NCBI GenBank assembly: GCA_013812655.1
Contig: JACCTC010000500.1
Span: 1 to 36,429, forward strand
Direction of reading: 5' to 3'
From: Deltaproteobacteria bacterium
Lineage (GTDB): Bacteria > Myxococcota_A > Polyangia > Haliangiales > Haliangiaceae
DNA: 36,429 bases
Notes under the pieces: model-generated
The model's database searches: none
What the model was told of the DNA's origin: nothing
The model's input: only the letters and a program-made list of their open reading frames with translations
Made by a program: the position numbers and the translations under genes
Shown: positions 16,994 to 27,100 of the stretch, one piece after another
How the letters are laid out: every line of letters begins with the position of its first letter
How positions within the stretch are numbered: the first letter of the stretch is position 1

Positions 16994-17070
16994 GGGTCCG
17001 GAAGTGAATTCCGGCCCCTTCGATCTCGGCCCGGGTCCGGAAGTGAATTCCGGCCCCTCGATCTCGGCCC
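16994..17070. repeat. Tandem duplication of a 38/39-base hairpin element
   Basis: Two adjacent copies, 16994-17032 and 17033-17070, are identical apart from one missing T in the second. Each holds CCGGAA-gtgaa-TTCCGG, a six-base stem with a five-base loop. A partial third trace follows (GAGGCCCCGACTCGATTCCGG). The element lies in the gap after the HARE-HTH gene and before the GNAT gene. There is no T run, so it is not a standard terminator. Confidence 0.8.
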
Positions 17071-17137
17071 GAGGCCCCGACTCGATTCCGGAGATCCCGA
17101 CGGGTGCGCGCCGCATCGTCAGACCTGCGAGTCTCCG

Positions 17138-17647
17138 ATGATCCGCCGCGCTGAAGTAGCGGACCATCCCTGGATCATCGCCACGGGCGCCGAGGCCTAC
17201 CGCGAGCTCGGTGACTACACCCGCATCCTGCCGTCGTGGCTCGAGCAGCCTGGCGTGCTCGCCTGGATCGACCAGGACCTCCAGGGGCGGGGCCGGGGCT
17301 TCGCGATGCTCGGGTTCTACCTGGACGACCCGAACGCGCGGCCACCCGAGGTGCGACCGCCCGAGGTTGGCAGTGGCGTGGTCGCGGACCTGCTCGCGCT
17401 CGCGATCCTGCCCGGGTTCCAGAACAAGGGGCTCGGCACCAAGCTCCTGCTGCACGTGATCGATGTCGCGGAGCGCGTGGCGCCGTCGAGCCACATCAGC
17501 TCGCTGCGCCTCACGGTCGCCGAGATCAACGTCGGTGCGCAGCGGCTGTACGCTCGCAACGGCTTCCGCATCGTCGATGGCTCCGCGACCTACGATCGCG
17601 GACAGCGCGCCCTCCGCATGGCCCGCGCGCTCAAGACCACGCCATAG
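17138..17647 (+). CDS. GNAT-family N-acetyltransferase
   Basis: A 169-residue GNAT acetyltransferase, using acetyl-CoA to modify an amine of a small molecule or protein. The acetyl-CoA loop is QNKGLG (95-100), preceded by the strand DLLALAILPGF. The C-terminal part NVGAQRLYARNGFRIV is a typical motif B with the family Tyr and Asn. The segment at 68-77 contains the duplicated RPPEV-RPPEV, probably a loop insertion. The start at 17138 is chosen because MIRRAEVADHPWI is a usual GNAT opening; the 51 codons upstream cover the tandem repeat. It faces the VWA gene with only three bases between stops. Substrate unknown. Confidence 0.88.
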   Translation: MIRRAEVADHPWIIATGAEAYRELGDYTRILPSWLEQPGVLAWIDQDLQGRGRGFAMLGFYLDDPNARPPEVRPPEVGSGVVADLLALAILPGFQNKGLGTKLLLHVIDVAERVAPSSHISSLRLTVAEINVGAQRLYARNGFRIVDGSATYDRGQRALRMARALKTTP

Positions 17648-17650
17648 CGG

Positions 17651-18643
17651 CTACAGCAGGACCGCGCCACACGGGAAGCTGGCGGTCACGGTCGGGTTTG
17701 TCGAGGCCTTGAGCGCCTCGCAGGCCGCGCCGAGCAGCTTGATCGTGTTCGGCGTCGCCAGCGTCCACTCGGTGCCGTAGGTCAGCGTCATGCCGTTGAG
17801 CACGACGGTGCCGCCCATCGCCTGCGCCTCGTCGACGTTGCCGTTGATCATGAGCTCGCAGGACAGCACGCCGCCGATGATCTGGTTGAACGCGTTGGTC
17901 AGGTCCTGCGCGCTGTTGGCGACGTAGTACGGCGCGTTGGTCTGGCCGGCCTGGACGCCCGCGCCGGCGTTCGCCATCGACTGCAGGTGGTTGTCGGCGA
18001 TGCCGTTACCGACGGCGAGGATGAAGAGCCGGATGCCGGCGGCATACGAGGCGGTCGCGGCCTGGATCGCCTTCTGCTGGCCCGCGGTCGCGTTGCCGTC
18101 GCAGTTGTTCGGCAGGCCGTCGGTCGCGAGCACGATCAGCGGCGGCGAATTGGCAGGCGGCGGGTTCGCGGCGAAGTCGGCGACGACCTTGTCGATCGAA
18201 CCGCCAGTCGGCGTGTTGCCACCCGGGCTCTGGCTGTTGATCAAGGTCGCGATCGAGTCGCGGTTGTTGAGGGTGCGCGGCACCGAGTAGAGCGTCGGGC
18301 ACGGCGTGTCCGTCGAGTAGAGCGACGCTCCGAAGTACGCCTTGCCCTGCAGCTTGCTGACGACACCGTTCGTCTGGTCGACGAGGGCGGAGCGCACCGC
18401 GCTGTAGCGGGTCGTCGCGCCGATCGCCTCGTTCATCGAGCCCGAGCGGTCGATCAGCAGCTGGATCGACGGCGTGATCGACGTCGCGGTGAACATCACG
18501 GCCGGGCAGCTCGCGTCGGGGCCGCCGCCGCCGCCACCGGTATCGCCGGCATCCGGCGCGGTCTCGCCGGTCTCACCCTCGTAGGTGCTCGCGGTGCAGG
18601 CAGTGGTGAGGAGGGCTACGAAAGCTACGGTGAGGTTCTTCAT
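17651..18643 (-). CDS. von Willebrand factor A domain lipoprotein
   Basis: A 330-residue lipoprotein with signal peptide ending LTTAC (Cys16) and a Gly/Asp/Thr-rich linker. The VWA domain (about 58-270) has an intact metal-binding MIDAS: Asp65-x-Ser67-x-Ser69 (DRSGSM), Thr in NTPTGGS (about 144-146), and Asp175 (ATDGLPNN). Several cysteines (46, 115, 181 and later) suggest disulfides. Such proteins bind ligands through a metal at the envelope or outer surface. AGGAG with seven-base spacing precedes the ATG. It lies downstream of the OPT transporter gene on the same strand. Binding partner unknown. Confidence 0.87.
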   Translation of the reverse strand: MKNLTVAFVALLTTACTASTYEGETGETAPDAGDTGGGGGGPDASCPAVMFTATSITPSIQLLIDRSGSMNEAIGATTRYSAVRSALVDQTNGVVSKLQGKAYFGASLYSTDTPCPTLYSVPRTLNNRDSIATLINSQSPGGNTPTGGSIDKVVADFAANPPPANSPPLIVLATDGLPNNCDGNATAGQQKAIQAATASYAAGIRLFILAVGNGIADNHLQSMANAGAGVQAGQTNAPYYVANSAQDLTNAFNQIIGGVLSCELMINGNVDEAQAMGGTVVLNGMTLTYGTEWTLATPNTIKLLGAACEALKASTNPTVTASFPCGAVLL

Positions 18644-18806
18644 CGAGGGGCTCCTGACGGGTCGAGCACCTCTTCAGCAAGCACCGCGCCGTCGCAGATC
18701 CTCGACATCGGCCGCTGCGTTCGAGCGGATCCGAGCCGTTAGAAATGGGGACAGCGAGCCCTAGGGGGGCGCTCTCCCAGCCGTCTCGAGTCGCCACCGG
18801 GGGCGG

Positions 18807-20888
18807 TCAGCCCTTCGGCGGCGGCATCGGCGTCGCCTTGAGCGCCCACCGGTAGAGCAGGTAGAACACGATCCCGACGAGGATCAGCCCCGGGAACTTG
18901 AGGTGCTCGTACTTGTCGCCGAACGGCGCGATCGCATACGCGCTCTCCTGGACGGCGACCGGCACCGCGATCGCGATGCCCATCAACGACTCGCCGGTGA
19001 TGAACCCCGCCGCCACGAGGAAGCCGTTGCGCTCGACCTCGTTGCGCCGCGCGGGGGATGCCTGCGCCCGATCGAGCGAGCGCGAGACCAGCCAGGCGAC
19101 GACGCCACCAAGGAAGATCGGCACGTTGAGATCGAACGGCAGGTAGACGCCGACGGCGAACGCCATCACCGGGATCCGGACCTTCGACTTGCGCTTCTGC
19201 AGCATCGCGTCGATCGCGATCACGACCGCGGCGATGCCGGCGCCGACGCCGATGATGTTCCATGGCAGGCCGCCGAGGAACACGCCCTTCGCGACGGTGC
19301 CCATGAGGTTCGCCTGCGGGACCTGCAGCGGCGACTTGTCTCCGCCGATCACGTAGGCGTCGTGCAAGAGGTCGAGCACCGGACCGATCACGAGCGCCGC
19401 GACGACGACGCCGAGGATCTGCATGACCTGCTGCTTCCAGGGCGTCGAGCCGACGAGCTGGCCGCACTTGAGGTCCTGCAGGTTGTCGCCGCCGATCGCA
19501 GCGGCGCAGCACACCACGCCGCCGATCAGGATCGCGGCGACCGGACCGGCCTGGCTATCGACGCCGAGCGCGAGCAGCAGCAGCGCCGAGACCAGGATCG
19601 TCGAGATCGTGATGCCGGAGACCGGGTTGTTCGAGGACCCGACGAGACCCGCCATGTACGACGACACCGCCGCGAACAAAAAGCCGGCGATCACCATGAC
19701 GACCGCCATCACCGCGCCGATGCCGGGGGAATTCGTGAAGTGCCAGAACAGGAAGAACAGAGGGATCACTGACGCCGCGATCAGGATCAAGATGATGTTC
19801 ATCGGCATGTCGCGCTCGGTGCGCGGCACCTCGCCCCCCGCCTTGCCGCGCTTGTACGCCTCGAGGCCCGCGGTGACGCCTCCGATCAGCGAGGCCCGCA
19901 GCTTGAACAGCGACCACAGTCCGCCGATCAGCATGCCGCCGACGCCGAGGTAGCGCGTGACGTACTTGTGATAGAGGCTGACCGTGCCGACCGGGTCCGC
20001 CCCGACGAGGACCTCGCCGAGGTTGAGCTGCACCTGCACGCCGGTCGCGAGCGCCGCGTACTTTTCCGTGAGGATCGCCGTGGGATCGCCGAATTCGGCG
20101 AACAGCGGGACGGCGACCCAGCGGTTGAGCACCGCGCCGCTGAAGATCACGGCGGCGACGTTGAAGCCGACGATGTAGCCGACCGAGAGCAGCGCGGGCG
20201 ACGCGTTGATGCCGAAGTAGAACGGCACGCCACCGTTCGCGACTGCACCGGTCCCCGCGACCTTGGCCGCGGTTCCGCCGGTGATCCACGCGCCGACCTC
20301 GACGATCTCCGCCCAGAACTTGAGGCCCGTCGAGCCGATCTTGCCGATCGCGCCGATCAGGCCCGCGAGCACGAGGAGGCCAACGCCGCCGCCGCCCTCG
20401 GCACCGACCTTGAGGACCTCGGCCGTCGCGACACCCTCGGGGAACTGCAGGGGCTGGTCGATGATCAGCGCGCGACGCAGCGGGATCGTGAACAGCACGC
20501 CGAGCACGCCGCCGAACCCGGAGATCAGCACCGTCTGCCAGTACGGGAATCCGTTCCAGTGACCGATCAAGATCAGCGCGGGGAGCGTGAAGATCACACC
20601 AGAGGCGATGCTCGCGCCAGATGCGGCCGCGGTCTGTACGGCGTTGTTCTGGAGGATGTTGCCGGTGCGGAGCAGCCGGAACACCGCCATCGAGATCACG
20701 GCCGCCGGCACCGACGCCGACACCGTCATGCCCGCGACCATCCCGAGGTATGCGTTGGCCGCGGCGAGGATGACCGCCAGCAGCGAACCGAGGATGATGA
20801 CGCCGACGGTGAGCTCGGGAAGCGACTGGCTCGCCGGGATGTACGGCTCGACCTTGCCGGGACCGCGCGCGCTCGGGACGTCGGACAT
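18807..20888 (-). CDS. OPT-family oligopeptide/metal-chelate transporter
   Basis: A 693-residue inner-membrane transporter of the OPT family, with about 14-16 hydrophobic segments across its whole length. Family marks include LQFPEGVATAEVLK (about 153-166), VSSYMAGLVGSSNNPVSG followed by ITI, and GGDNLQDLKCGQLVGSTPWK. OPT proteins move small peptides, peptide-like siderophores or metal chelates into the cell with protons. The ATG has no obvious ribosome site. Nothing in the neighbourhood names the substrate. It diverges from the macroglobulin pair across 233 bases. Confidence 0.93.
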   Translation of the reverse strand: MSDVPSARGPGKVEPYIPASQSLPELTVGVIILGSLLAVILAAANAYLGMVAGMTVSASVPAAVISMAVFRLLRTGNILQNNAVQTAAASGASIASGVIFTLPALILIGHWNGFPYWQTVLISGFGGVLGVLFTIPLRRALIIDQPLQFPEGVATAEVLKVGAEGGGGVGLLVLAGLIGAIGKIGSTGLKFWAEIVEVGAWITGGTAAKVAGTGAVANGGVPFYFGINASPALLSVGYIVGFNVAAVIFSGAVLNRWVAVPLFAEFGDPTAILTEKYAALATGVQVQLNLGEVLVGADPVGTVSLYHKYVTRYLGVGGMLIGGLWSLFKLRASLIGGVTAGLEAYKRGKAGGEVPRTERDMPMNIILILIAASVIPLFFLFWHFTNSPGIGAVMAVVMVIAGFLFAAVSSYMAGLVGSSNNPVSGITISTILVSALLLLALGVDSQAGPVAAILIGGVVCCAAAIGGDNLQDLKCGQLVGSTPWKQQVMQILGVVVAALVIGPVLDLLHDAYVIGGDKSPLQVPQANLMGTVAKGVFLGGLPWNIIGVGAGIAAVVIAIDAMLQKRKSKVRIPVMAFAVGVYLPFDLNVPIFLGGVVAWLVSRSLDRAQASPARRNEVERNGFLVAAGFITGESLMGIAIAVPVAVQESAYAIAPFGDKYEHLKFPGLILVGIVFYLLYRWALKATPMPPPKG

Positions 20889-21112
20889 TCGCGGACTGTC
20901 GTCGCGGCGCGACCACAGGTCAAGCGCCGGAGGTCAGCCAGGATACAGCCAGGTTGCGGGCCAGGATGCGATCGCCGCGCATCCCGACACCACCGACGGC
21001 GCGATGCTTGGGCCGTGATCGCGGGTCCCTCGCTTGCTTTGTCGGGGGACGCGGGCGACCGTCCCACCTTCAGCGCGAAACCTGGGGTGGAGCGTTGGTA
21101 CCTGTGCATTCC

Positions 21113-21118
21113 GGAGGA
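21113..21118 (+). promoter_or_regulatory. Shine-Dalgarno that sets the first macroglobulin start
   Basis: GGAGGA lies just before the GTG at 21122. The frame remains open to 20954, but a lipoprotein signal peptide begins only at this GTG, so the longer start is rejected. Confidence 0.75.
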
Positions 21119-21121
21119 CCC

Positions 21122-24100
21122 GTGAAGGCTCACACGCTGTTCGTACGTTTCGTCGCACTCGCGACGCTGGTGCCGTTCGCCGCGATGTCGTGCGGCGGCA
21201 AGCGCGGGGGAACCGCGACCACGCAGCTCGGTGGACCGTCACCGATCTCCGACCTGGTGCTCGTCCAGACCAAGGACCTGCCGCCGGGACTCGACCTCAG
21301 GCTCTCGGATGGCCAGCAGGGACCACCGGCCTTCGATCGCGCGAAGCTGACGCCGGCGACCAAGCTCGGGGTTGCCGACACCCAGGCGCTGCTCGCCCGC
21401 GCCCGTCCGCTGACCAAGGATCCCGACGATCAGCAGGCGTTCGCGCTGCGCCCGGGCTCGAAGCCAGCGCCGCGCACGGGTCAGACGATCACGGGCCAGT
21501 TCCCGCCACCGCCGTCGTCGCTATTGCCGCCGGTCGCGTCGGATGCCGGCCAGGACCTTCGCGTGCTGCGGTGGATGCCCGAGGGCAAGGTGCCGCTCGC
21601 GCCCGAGCTCAGCGTGACGTTCAGCCAGCCGATGATCGCGGTGACGTCACAGACCGATGCGGCGGCGACGACGCCGGTGAAGCTGTCGCCGCAGCCGGCA
21701 GGGCAGTGGCGGTGGATCGGCACGCGCACGATCCTGTTCGATCCGGCCATCCGGTTCCCGCAGGCGACGACGTATCAGATCGAGGTTCCTGCCGGCACGA
21801 AGAGCGCGAACGGCGGCGTGCTGAAGGCCGCGGCGAAGTTCTCGTTCGAGACCCCACCGCCGACGCTGCGCACGAGTTATCCGAATTCCGGCACGCCCCA
21901 GCGCCTCGACGTGCCGATGTTCGCGATGTTCGATCAACGGATCGATCCGCAAGCGGTGATCAAGACGATCGCGGTCACCGCGAATGGCCAGGCCGTGCCG
22001 GTCCAGCTGCTCGACGCCGCGGAGCTCGCCAAGGACAAGCAGCTCGCGAGCCTCGCGAACGCCGCCGACAAGGATGATCAGCAGGGGCGCTGGCTCGCGT
22101 TTCGCGCGACGCGACCGTTCCCGGCCGACGCTGGCATCGAGGTGACGATCAAGCCAGGGACACCATCGGCCGAGGGCCCGAACAAGACGACCGAGGCGCA
22201 GTCGTTCGCGTTCCGGACCTACCCGCCGCTCCGCATCGAGCGATCGGAGTGTGGCTACAACCGCGAGTGCCCTCCGGGCTCGCCGTTCATGATCCAGTTC
22301 AACAACCCGCTCGACGCCGACCGCTTCGACGAGGCGCAGCTCGCGATCACGCCGGCGATCCCGGGCCAGAAGGTCGTGCAGAGCGGCAACTACCTGTCGA
22401 TCATGGGGCTCACGAAGGCGCGCACCACGTACCGGGTGGTGGTGTCGGGTGGCGTGCTCGACGAGTTCGGGCAGACGCTCGGCAAGGACACGACGCTGTC
22501 GTTCCGCGTCACCGATGCGCAGCCGACGTTCTATGGCCCGAGCGGCATGGTGGTCGCCGATCCGCTCGCGAAGCAGCCGACGCTCGACTTCTTCAGCACC
22601 AACTACGAGGGGCTCAAGGTCCGGCTCTACCAGGTCACGCCCGCGGACTACGACGCGTACGGGTTCTACATGCGCAACCAGTGGAACAAGGACAAGCCGC
22701 CGCGGATCCCCGGGCGCAAGGTCCACGACACGCTCGTCAAGGCAGGCTCGGCGCGCAACGAGCTCCTCGAGACCCACCTCGATCTCGGACCGGGGATGAA
22801 GGCCGGGCTCGGGCACGTGATCGCGATCGTCGAGCCGTACCCGTGGACCGAGCGCTACGAGGCCCCACGCATGGTGAGCTGGGTGCAGTCGACGAAGCTC
22901 GCGATCGACGCGTACGTCGATGCCGACAGCCTCGTCGCTCACGTCACCGAGCTCGCCACCGGCAAGCCGGCCGTCGGCGTCGCGGTCGAGATCGAGCCGT
23001 TCGGTATCACCGGCAAGACCGACGATCGCGGCATCGCGACGCTTCCGCTCGGCGCGGGTGGCATGAAGGGCTCGCACTACGTCACCGCGCGACGCGGCGA
23101 CGATGTCGCGTTCGTCACCGACGACTCGGGGTGGAGCGAGTACGGCAGCTGGGTCAAGCAGGCGCGGACGACGCAGCTCGTCTGGTACGTGATCGACGAT
23201 CGCAAGATGTACAAGCCTGGCGAGGAGGTCTCGCTCAAGGGTTGGCTGCGCGTGCTCGACACCGGCAAGCATGGCGACATCGGCGGCATCGCCGGCAACG
23301 TCACGAGCCTCGCCTATACGGTGAAGGACTCGCGCGGGAACCAGATCGGCAAGGGTTCGATGGCGATCAGCGCGGTCGGCGGCTTCGACACCAGGTTCAA
23401 GCTCCCGACGACGCCGAACCTCGGCGGCGCGTACGTCGAGATCGCGGCGCAGGGCCGGATGACCGGCAGCTACACGCACGGCTTCGAGATCGAGGAGTTC
23501 CGGCGGCCCGAGTTCGAGGTCACCACGCAGGCAAGCCAGGGCCCGATGCTCGTCGGGCAGGGTGGTGATGTCACGGTGAACGCGAAGTACTACGCGGGTG
23601 GCCCGCTCGCGGGCGCGCCGGCGAGCTGGTACGTGACGGCGGAGCGCACCACGTTCACGCCGCCGAACCGCGACGACTACACGTTCGGCGCGTGGGTGCC
23701 GTGGTGGGGCTATCGCGGGTTTCACGGGGATGACGACGACGGACTCGGCCGCGGGCGGCGCGAGACCTCGTCGTGGAACTTCACCGGCAAGACCGATGCG
23801 GTCGGCGCGCACACGCTGCACCTCGACTTCTTGTCGGTCAATCCGGCGATGCCGATGGCGGTCACCGCGAACGCGAGCGTCACCGACGTCAACCGCCAGA
23901 CCTGGTCGGCGTCGACGCCGCTGATCGTTCACCCGGCGTCGCTCTACGTGGGCCTCAAGACGAAGAAGCCGTTCGTCGAGAAGGGCCAGCCGTTCGACAT
24001 CGACGTGATCGGCGTCGATCTCGACGGCAAGGCCGCGGTCGGTACGCGGATCGAGCTGCGCACGGTACGGCTCGACTGGCAGTACAAGAAGGGCAAGTAC

Positions 24101-27100
24101 GTCCAGCAGGAGCTGGACCCGCAGACCTGCGCGGTCACCGCCGCCGACAAGCCGCAGGGTTGCCAGTTCGCGACCGCAGAGGGCGGCACGTACAAGGTGA
24201 CCGCGACGATCGTCGACGCGAAGGGCCGGCCGAACCAGACCACGCTCGACTTCTGGGTGACCGGCGGCGATCAGCCTCCGGCGCGTGATGTCTCGCAGGA
24301 GCGCGTGCAGCTGATCCCCGACAAGCAAGAGTACAAGCACGGCGATACCGCAGAGCTGCTCGTGCAGAGCCCGTTCTATCCGGCCGAGGGCATTGTCAGC
24401 TGGCGGCGCAGCGGCATCGTCAAGACCGAGCGCATCGCGCTGACTGGACCGACGACGACGATCCGCATCCCGATCGCCGATGCGATGGTGCCGAACATCG
24501 TCGTCCAGGTCGATCTCGTCGGCGCGGCGGCCCGGCTCGACGACAACGGTGATCCGGATCCGAAGCTGCCGAAGCGTCCCGCGTATGCGGTGGGTACGAT
24601 CGACCTGCCGGTGCCGCCGAAGCAGCGCACACTCGCTGTCGAGGTGACGCCGAGCGCGGCAAAGCTCGGGCCCGGCGAGGCCGCGAAGCTCGGCATCGTC
24701 GTCAAGGATGCGGCGGGCCGGCCGATGCCAAACGCCGAGGTCGCGGTGATCGTCGTCGACGAGGCGATCCTCGCGCTCACCGGTTACCAGTTCCCGAACC
24801 CGGTCGGCGTGTTCTACACGGGGCGCGGCGCCGACACCCGCGACCACTACCTGCGCGCGTACGTCAAGCTCGCGAAGCCCGACGCTAGCGTGCTCGCCGA
24901 GAGCTCGGCCACGCGGGGTAGGAGCGGCGGCGCCTCGAAGGAGGCGATGGCCGCACCGGCGCCGATGGCCATGGACATGGCGGACTCGGCAGGACCGCCG
25001 CGACCCAAGCGTCAGACCATGAACAACAAGGACAAGGATGGCGACGAGGAGAGCGACGGCAGCGATGCCGCGAAGCCGATCGCGATCCGCTCGAACTTCA
25101 ATCCGCTCGCGGCATTCGCACCGGCGGTCAAGACCGACGCGCAGGGCCGCGCGACCGTCGACGTCAAGGTTCCCGACAACCTGACGCGCTACCGGATCGT
25201 CGCGATCGCGACGGCGGGCGACAAGCAGTTCGGCAAGGGCGAGAGCGCGATCACCGCGCGGTTGCCGCTGATGGTGCGACCGAGCCCGCCGCGGTTCTTG
25301 AACTTCGGCGACACATTTCGGCTGCCGGTCGTCGTCCAGAACCAGACCGACGCGCCGATGACGGTGCGGCTCGCCGTTCGCACCACGAACGCGGCGCTCA
25401 CCGACGGTGGCGGCCGCGAGGTCACGGTCCCGGCCAACGATCGCGTCGAGGTGCAGTTCCCGGCGGCGGCCGAGCTCGCGGGTACGGCGCGGTTCCAGAT
25501 CATCGGCACGGCGGGCGGTGCGTCGGATGCGGCCGAGCTCGCGCTACCGGTGTGGACGCCGGCGACGACCGAGGCCTTCGCGACCTACGGCGTGATCGAC
25601 GCCGGCGCTATCAAGCAACCGGTGTCGCTCCCCGGCAAGGTCGTGACGCAGTTCGGCGGCCTCGAGGTCACGACCGCGTCGACGAACCTCCAGGCACTCA
25701 CCGACGCGCTGCTCTACCTCGTGAAGTATCCGTACGAGTGCGCCGAGCAGCGGGCCTCGCGGATCATGGCGATCGCGGCGCTCCGCGACGTGCTGACCGC
25801 GTTCAAGACCAAGGACCTGCCGAGCCCGGCCGCGCTCGAGGCAAGCGTCAAGCTCGACATCGAGCGGCTCTCGCAGATGCAGAACTCCGACGGTGGCTAC
25901 GCGTTCTGGGAGCGTGGCCGGCCCTCGATCCCGTACCTGACCGTCCACGTCACGAACGCGCTCGTGCTCGCGAAGGCGAAGGGGTTCGCGGTGCCGCAGG
26001 CCATGATCGATCGCGCGAAGCCGTACCTCGCGAAGATCGAGAATCACTACCCGAGCTTCTATCCCAAGGAGGTCCGGTGGTCGATCTCGGCGTACGCGCT
26101 CTACACGCGTAAGGCGTACGGCGACCTCGACATCGCGAAGGCACAACAGCTACTCGTCGAGACCGGCGTCGAGAAGATCCCGATGGAGGCCGCGGGCTGG
26201 CTGCTCGGCACGATGGCGGGCAACAAGGCGGCCGAGACCCAGCGCAAGGCGCTGCTGCGGCTCGTGATGAACCGGGTCTCCGAGACCGCGGGCGCGGCGA
26301 GCTTCACGACGAAGTACTCCGACGGCGCGTATCTGCTGCTCGCGAGCGACCGCCGCGTCGACGCCGTGCTGCTCGATGCGCTGATCGCCGAGCAGCAGGA
26401 TCTCGATCTGATCCCGAAGCTCGTGACCGGCCTGCTCGCGCACCGCAAGGCGGGACGCTGGCTCAACACGCAGGAGAACACGTTCGCGCTGCTCGCCCTC
26501 GACCGCTACTTCCAGACCTACGAGAAGGTCACGCCGGACTTCGTCGCGCGGGTGTGGCTCGGCAACGACTACGCCGGCGATCACGCGTTCAAGGGCCGCA
26601 CCACCGAGTACTTCGCGATCCAGATCCCGATGAAGGACGTCGCGGCGCACGACAAGCAGGCGCTCACGATCCAGAAGGACGGCAAGGGCCGGCTCTACTA
26701 CCGCGTCGGCATGACCTACGCGCCGGCGAGCCTCAAGCTCGATCCCGCGGACTACGGCTTCGTCGTGCAGCGCACGTACGAGGGCGTCGACGCGCCGGGT
26801 GATGTCGTGCGGCAGGCCGACGGCACCTGGAAGATCAAGGCCGGCGCGCGCGTGCGCATCAAGCTGATGATGGTGAACGAGAGCCGGCGCTATCACGTCG
26901 CGCTCGTCGATCCGCTGCCCGCGGGCCTCGAGCCGATGAACCCCGCGCTCGCGATCACTGGCCCGATCCCGCTCGATCCCAAGGCGCAGCAGGGCAAGTA
27001 CGCGTGGTGGTACGGGCCCTGGTTCGAGCACCAGAACATGCGCGACGAGCGCGTCGAGGCGTTCGCGTCGTTACTCTGGGAGGGCGTGCACACGTACGAG

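Noticed and set aside
18744-18775. Possible terminator after the OPT gene (GAGC...GCTC with CCC/GGG)
   Set aside because: The stem is bulged and has no T run on the transcribed strand.
21080-21112. Sigma54-type promoter before macroglobulin 1 (GG...GC)
   Set aside because: Spacing between GG and GC is 7 rather than 10 bases.
20954-21121. Upstream N-terminal extension of macroglobulin 1
   Set aside because: It is Arg/Pro-rich, has no ribosome site, and would bury the signal peptide that starts at 21122.
21647-24847. 1066-codon open frame on the minus strand across macroglobulin 1
   Set aside because: It is antisense to a clear macroglobulin gene, has Arg/Asp/Leu-rich shadow composition and no domain; long antisense frames are expected at this GC.
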